Assembly: GCA_009740415.1 (NCBI GenBank)
Contig: WOYE01000009.1
Coordinates: forward strand, 1 to 64,000
DNA length: 64,000 bases
Source: Planococcaceae bacterium Storch 2/2-2
Lineage (GTDB): Bacteria > Bacillota > Bacilli > Bacillales_A > Planococcaceae
Direction: 5' to 3'
Shown: piece after piece, positions 61,430 through 64,000 of the stretch
Layout: every line of letters begins with the position of its first letter
Numbering within the stretch: the first letter of the stretch is position 1
Translations under genes and position numbers: made by a program
The notes under the pieces: generated by a model
The model's input: the letters and a program-made list of their open reading frames with translations, nothing else
Told to the model about the DNA's origin: nothing
The model's database searches: none

Positions 61430-62230
61430 TTGAATAAAAACTGGGGAGCTATTGATCGTTATGCAAAGTCATTAATTAAAGAAGCAGGTCATCGCATTCG
61501 CGTCTCTTTTTACACTGAAATTGATGTGGAGACGAAATCGAGCGCGAGCGATCTCGTGACGAATATCGATCGTGAAATTGAGCAATTTTTCATTACGCGC
61601 ATTCGAAAAGATTTTCCAGACCATCGGGTAATGGGAGAAGAAGGATTCGGGGATACGATCGAGTCGTTAGAAGGAGTCGTCTGGTTTTTAGACCCGATTG
61701 ACGGAACGATGAATTTCGTTCATCAACGAAGAAATTTTGCCATTTCACTCGGTATTTACGTCGATGGAATCGGCATGTTCGGATACATTTATGACGTCAT
61801 GCGTGATGATTTTTATCATGCGGCGAAAGGGGAAGGCGCTTACTTTAACGATGAGCGTTTGCCACGGCTTGAAAATACGAGCGTCAATGAAGCGATGATT
61901 GGGATCAATGCGAGTTGGGTAGCACCGAATCCGCGCATTCATCATGAACCGGTCATCGAGCTCGTAAGAAGTTGTCGAGGGACGCGGTCGTACGGTTCAG
62001 CGGCATTGGAGCTCGCTTACGTATCATCGGGTCGTATTGACGCGTACATGTCGTTACGTCTCTCACCGTGGGACGTAGCAGGCGGTATTATTATTGCCGG
62101 TGAAGTCGGAGCAATCGCTACGACGATGGAAAATGAACCTCTCTCTTTGCTCGGGCAAGAAACGTTCATCGTCGCTAAACCTCAATTGCATGAAGAAATT
62201 ATCGAAAATTACATCCAGCTGAAAGGGTAG
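61430..62230 (+). CDS. yktC: inositol monophosphatase family protein YktC
   Basis: Mg-dependent phosphatase of 266 residues, predicted to act on inositol-1-phosphate or related phosphates such as NADP. The metal sites are seen as MGEEGFGD (Glu), WFLDPIDGTMNFVHQ (Asp, Asp) and LSPWDVAGGIIIAGE (third Asp). TTG 61430 is preferred as start: AAAGGCAGGTG lies before it, whereas GTG 61421 is too close. A TATAAT -10 stands at 61400-61405. B. subtilis YktC (SuhB-like) has the same place beside yktB. Confidence 0.9.
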   Translation: MNKNWGAIDRYAKSLIKEAGHRIRVSFYTEIDVETKSSASDLVTNIDREIEQFFITRIRKDFPDHRVMGEEGFGDTIESLEGVVWFLDPIDGTMNFVHQRRNFAISLGIYVDGIGMFGYIYDVMRDDFYHAAKGEGAYFNDERLPRLENTSVNEAMIGINASWVAPNPRIHHEPVIELVRSCRGTRSYGSAALELAYVSSGRIDAYMSLRLSPWDVAGGIIIAGEVGAIATTMENEPLSLLGQETFIVAKPQLHEEIIENYIQLKG

Positions 62231-62293
62231 ACGGTCGACTCGATGAAGAACAGTCGACGATCATAGGCAGCTCAGCGGATGATCACAAGAAGT

Positions 62294-62340
62294 ATAAAAA
62301 AGACACTTGAATGATTAAACATTCCAAGTGTCTTTTTTTA
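62294..62340. terminator. bidirectional terminator between yktC and the U32 genes
   Basis: AAAAAGACACTTGAATG pairs with CATTCCAAGTGTCTTTTT (one bulged C; about 62296-62313 with 62320-62337), with A and T flanks. Confidence 0.88.
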
Positions 62341-62373
62341 TCGCTAAAAGTAACTTTTTCAGTCTCTTTTGGT

Positions 62374-63621
62374 TTATCGTTTTTTACGGATCATATCGAA
62401 CGGTTGAACCGGTGTTTCCACACGCATGAAAAATGTCATCATCGCATGTTTTGCACGATCGAGCGGTTCGCCATCTTCGTCCCACATTTCAGTTACTGTT
62501 TCGTACGCATGTTTGAAGCCAGGACCGTAAAATTCTACTTCGTCACCGACGCCGAAGTTGTTTCGTTGTTCGATTTTCGCAATTTTCGTTTCTGGATCGT
62601 AATCCATTACTTGTCCGACGAATTGGTAACGTGGAATTTTACGTGGTTTACCGAACAACTGTTCATCTTGTGTCGGTGTACCCCAATAAAATCCGCTCGC
62701 AAGTTCGCGTTGCGCGACTTTCCACAATTCATCTTCCCACGCTTCGTTGAAGACGTAGTTGTCAGGGTCTGCACAATATGCGTCGATCGCTGCACGATAC
62801 ACGTTAGAAACCGTAGAAACGTAGTGAATCGACTTCATACGACCTTCGATTTTTAAACTTTCTACACCGCTTTCGACAATCTCTGGGATGTGACGAATCA
62901 TCGCCATATCGACAGAGCTCATCGAGAACGCCTCGAGCTCTTCTTCAGAAAGTCCAGATAAATGTGAGTTTTTATCGCCTGGTTCAGGCATTTCGAAAAT
63001 GTCATATTTCCAACGACATGATTGTGAACAGCCACCGCGGTTCGCGTCACGGTTCGACATGTAGTTTGAAAGGACACAACGTCCAGAATACGAAATACAC
63101 ATTGCTCCGTGAATGAACACTTCGATTTCGACGTCTGTATTTTTCTTCATTTCTAAAATTTCATCCATGCCGACTTCACGTGCGAGAACGATACGCTCGA
63201 GTCCTTCATCTTGCCAAAACTTCAAAGTTTCATAGTTCGTAGCAGATGCTTGTGTCGATAAGTGGATCGGTAATCCAGGGGCTGCCATCGCACAAATTTC
63301 GATCAAAGCAGGGTCTGAAACGATGACGGCATCAATACCGATTTCGTGCAACGTTTGGAAAAATCGGTCCGCCCCTTCCGTATCTCCTTCGTGAGCGATC
63401 ATGTTCGCTGTCACGTAAATTTTTGCGCCATAACCGTCCGCAAACTTACGTGCTTCACGCATTTCGTCGAAGCTAAAGTTTCCAGCACGGCTACGTAATC
63501 CGTATGCGTCTCCACCGATGAAGACTGCATCTGCACCGTAGTGGATCGCCATTTTTAATTTTTCAAGTGTCCCCGCGGGTGCGAGAACTTCTGGTTTTTT
63601 CGTAATAACACGTTTACCCAT
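62374..63621 (-). CDS. trhP2: U32 peptidase-family protein, TrhP2/YrrO-like
   Basis: A 415-residue member of the U32 family. It starts EVLAPAGTLEKLKMAIHYGADAV and carries the U32 signature EVFIHGAMCISYSGRCVLS followed by NRGGCSQSCRWKY, with Cys residues likely to hold an Fe-S cluster. In B. subtilis the pair YrrN/YrrO (TrhP1/TrhP2) makes 5-hydroxyuridine at position 34 of tRNAs; YrrO has this length and arrangement. Older annotation calls it a collagenase-like protease. A second U32 gene lies upstream with 20 bp between. Confidence 0.88.
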   Translation of the reverse strand: MGKRVITKKPEVLAPAGTLEKLKMAIHYGADAVFIGGDAYGLRSRAGNFSFDEMREARKFADGYGAKIYVTANMIAHEGDTEGADRFFQTLHEIGIDAVIVSDPALIEICAMAAPGLPIHLSTQASATNYETLKFWQDEGLERIVLAREVGMDEILEMKKNTDVEIEVFIHGAMCISYSGRCVLSNYMSNRDANRGGCSQSCRWKYDIFEMPEPGDKNSHLSGLSEEELEAFSMSSVDMAMIRHIPEIVESGVESLKIEGRMKSIHYVSTVSNVYRAAIDAYCADPDNYVFNEAWEDELWKVAQRELASGFYWGTPTQDEQLFGKPRKIPRYQFVGQVMDYDPETKIAKIEQRNNFGVGDEVEFYGPGFKHAYETVTEMWDEDGEPLDRAKHAMMTFFMRVETPVQPFDMIRKKR

Positions 63622-63641
63622 GTTAAAACTCCTTTCGTTAA

Positions 63642-64000
63642 TTAACTAGATTGAATGCTGTCTGGATCTTTTAAGAAAAATCCTTCGTCGAGCGAACGTT
63701 CTGCAGGGTGAAGTTCGTGCAGGCGCTCGTTTAACGCGTGTTTCACGTCGTCATTCCACGTTCCTTGTTCGAAATGGTTGCGCGCTTCGATGAATAAAGA
63801 AGCGATGTCAACGAATGCTTCGCCAGGGGTGAAAATGCCGTCGAGTTTCCAATGTGTGAAGTTGATGTCGACTAATTTGTCGAGTTGCTCCATTAAGTTG
63901 ACGTCGTCTGTTGCGAAGACGTGTGTCCCGTTTATGTCTTCATAAATGGAATAATGGTTATCTTCGTTATGTTCTGAAACGAACAATTCTTTCGAATCCA
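63642..64000 (-). CDS. trhP1: U32 peptidase-family protein, TrhP1/YrrN-like (5' part outside the window)
   Basis: The C-terminal ~119 codons of a gene that continues past the right edge; the frame is open to 64000. SKELFVSEHNEDNHYSIYED, NGTHVFATDDVNLMEQLDKL and FTHWKLDGIF match the C-terminal part of the shorter U32 protein YrrN, partner of YrrO in tRNA U34 hydroxylation. The TTG within the frame at 63986 is not the real start. It precedes trhP2 on the same strand by 20 bp. Confidence 0.82.
   Translation of the reverse strand, partial: DSKELFVSEHNEDNHYSIYEDINGTHVFATDDVNLMEQLDKLVDINFTHWKLDGIFTPGEAFVDIASLFIEARNHFEQGTWNDDVKHALNERLHELHPAERSLDEGFFLKDPDSIQSS

Overview
The window is chromosomal DNA of a low- to mid-GC Gram-positive bacterium of the order Bacillales (class Bacilli). 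This rests on the tRNA order, which matches the Bacillus subtilis trnB cluster almost gene for gene, on an S-box in front of metK, on Zur- and PerR-type operators, and on many gene neighbourhoods known from Bacillus (menF-D-H-B-E-C, argCJBD, ykuL/ccpC, ktrC/rnjA/rpoY, def/pdhABCD, yktA-yktB-yktC). The genus cannot be fixed from sequence alone; the codon bias towards CGT, ACG and TCG would fit Exiguobacterium-like relatives, but this is a guess. No insertion sequence, prophage, CRISPR array or resistance island is visible. The region is almost wholly housekeeping.

Layout. 1-2010: end of an rRNA operon (5S) and 20 tRNA genes. 2190-10610: menaquinone synthesis, with menA divergent from menFDHBEC. 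10659-14192: a Zur-controlled zinc-binding lipoprotein, yidD, a YjfB-like small protein, a Nudix hydrolase and a YtmA-like hydrolase. 14395-17659: gluconeogenic pckA and SAM-riboswitch-controlled metK, divergent. 17741-25362: mixed enzymes (gamma carbonic anhydrase-like protein, a YtpA-like hydrolase lacking its nucleophile, nuclease, luciferase-like monooxygenase, leucyl aminopeptidase, cation efflux, RNA methyltransferase). 25406-30539: fabI and the arginine operon argCJBD. 30582-36579: AEC transporter, sulfide:quinone reductase with a DUF1641 partner, a two-component system with a cysteine-rich PAS domain, a universal stress protein and a YitT protein. 36715-40524: a membrane protein, ccdA and a ResA-like thioredoxin for extracytoplasmic thiol chemistry, then an OmpR/EnvZ-type two-component system. 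40787-43617: cbpB, a drug exporter and ccpC. 43677-49397: an MFS exporter that appears frameshifted at its start, then the polyamine transporter operon xre-potABCD. 49717-53773: peroxiredoxin (PerR box), ktrC, rnjA-rpoY, def. 54143-58978: the pyruvate dehydrogenase operon. 59127-64000: nitronate monooxygenase-like enzyme, yktA, yktB, a small protein, yktC, and two U32 peptidase-family genes, the second cut by the window edge.

How it fits together. The men genes supply menaquinone, and the SQR passes electrons from sulfide to it. The pdh operon, pckA, ccpC and the cre-like site at cbpB belong to central carbon control. Zinc, peroxide, SAM and polyamine supply are each controlled by a recognisable cis element here. 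I found no clear novel multi-gene defence or metabolic system. The observations most worth checking are the start-site frameshift in the MFS gene, the YtpA homologue without its catalytic serine, the Cys4 PAS kinase, the palindrome in front of the SQR gene, and the short ORF with terminator in front of the cation efflux gene.
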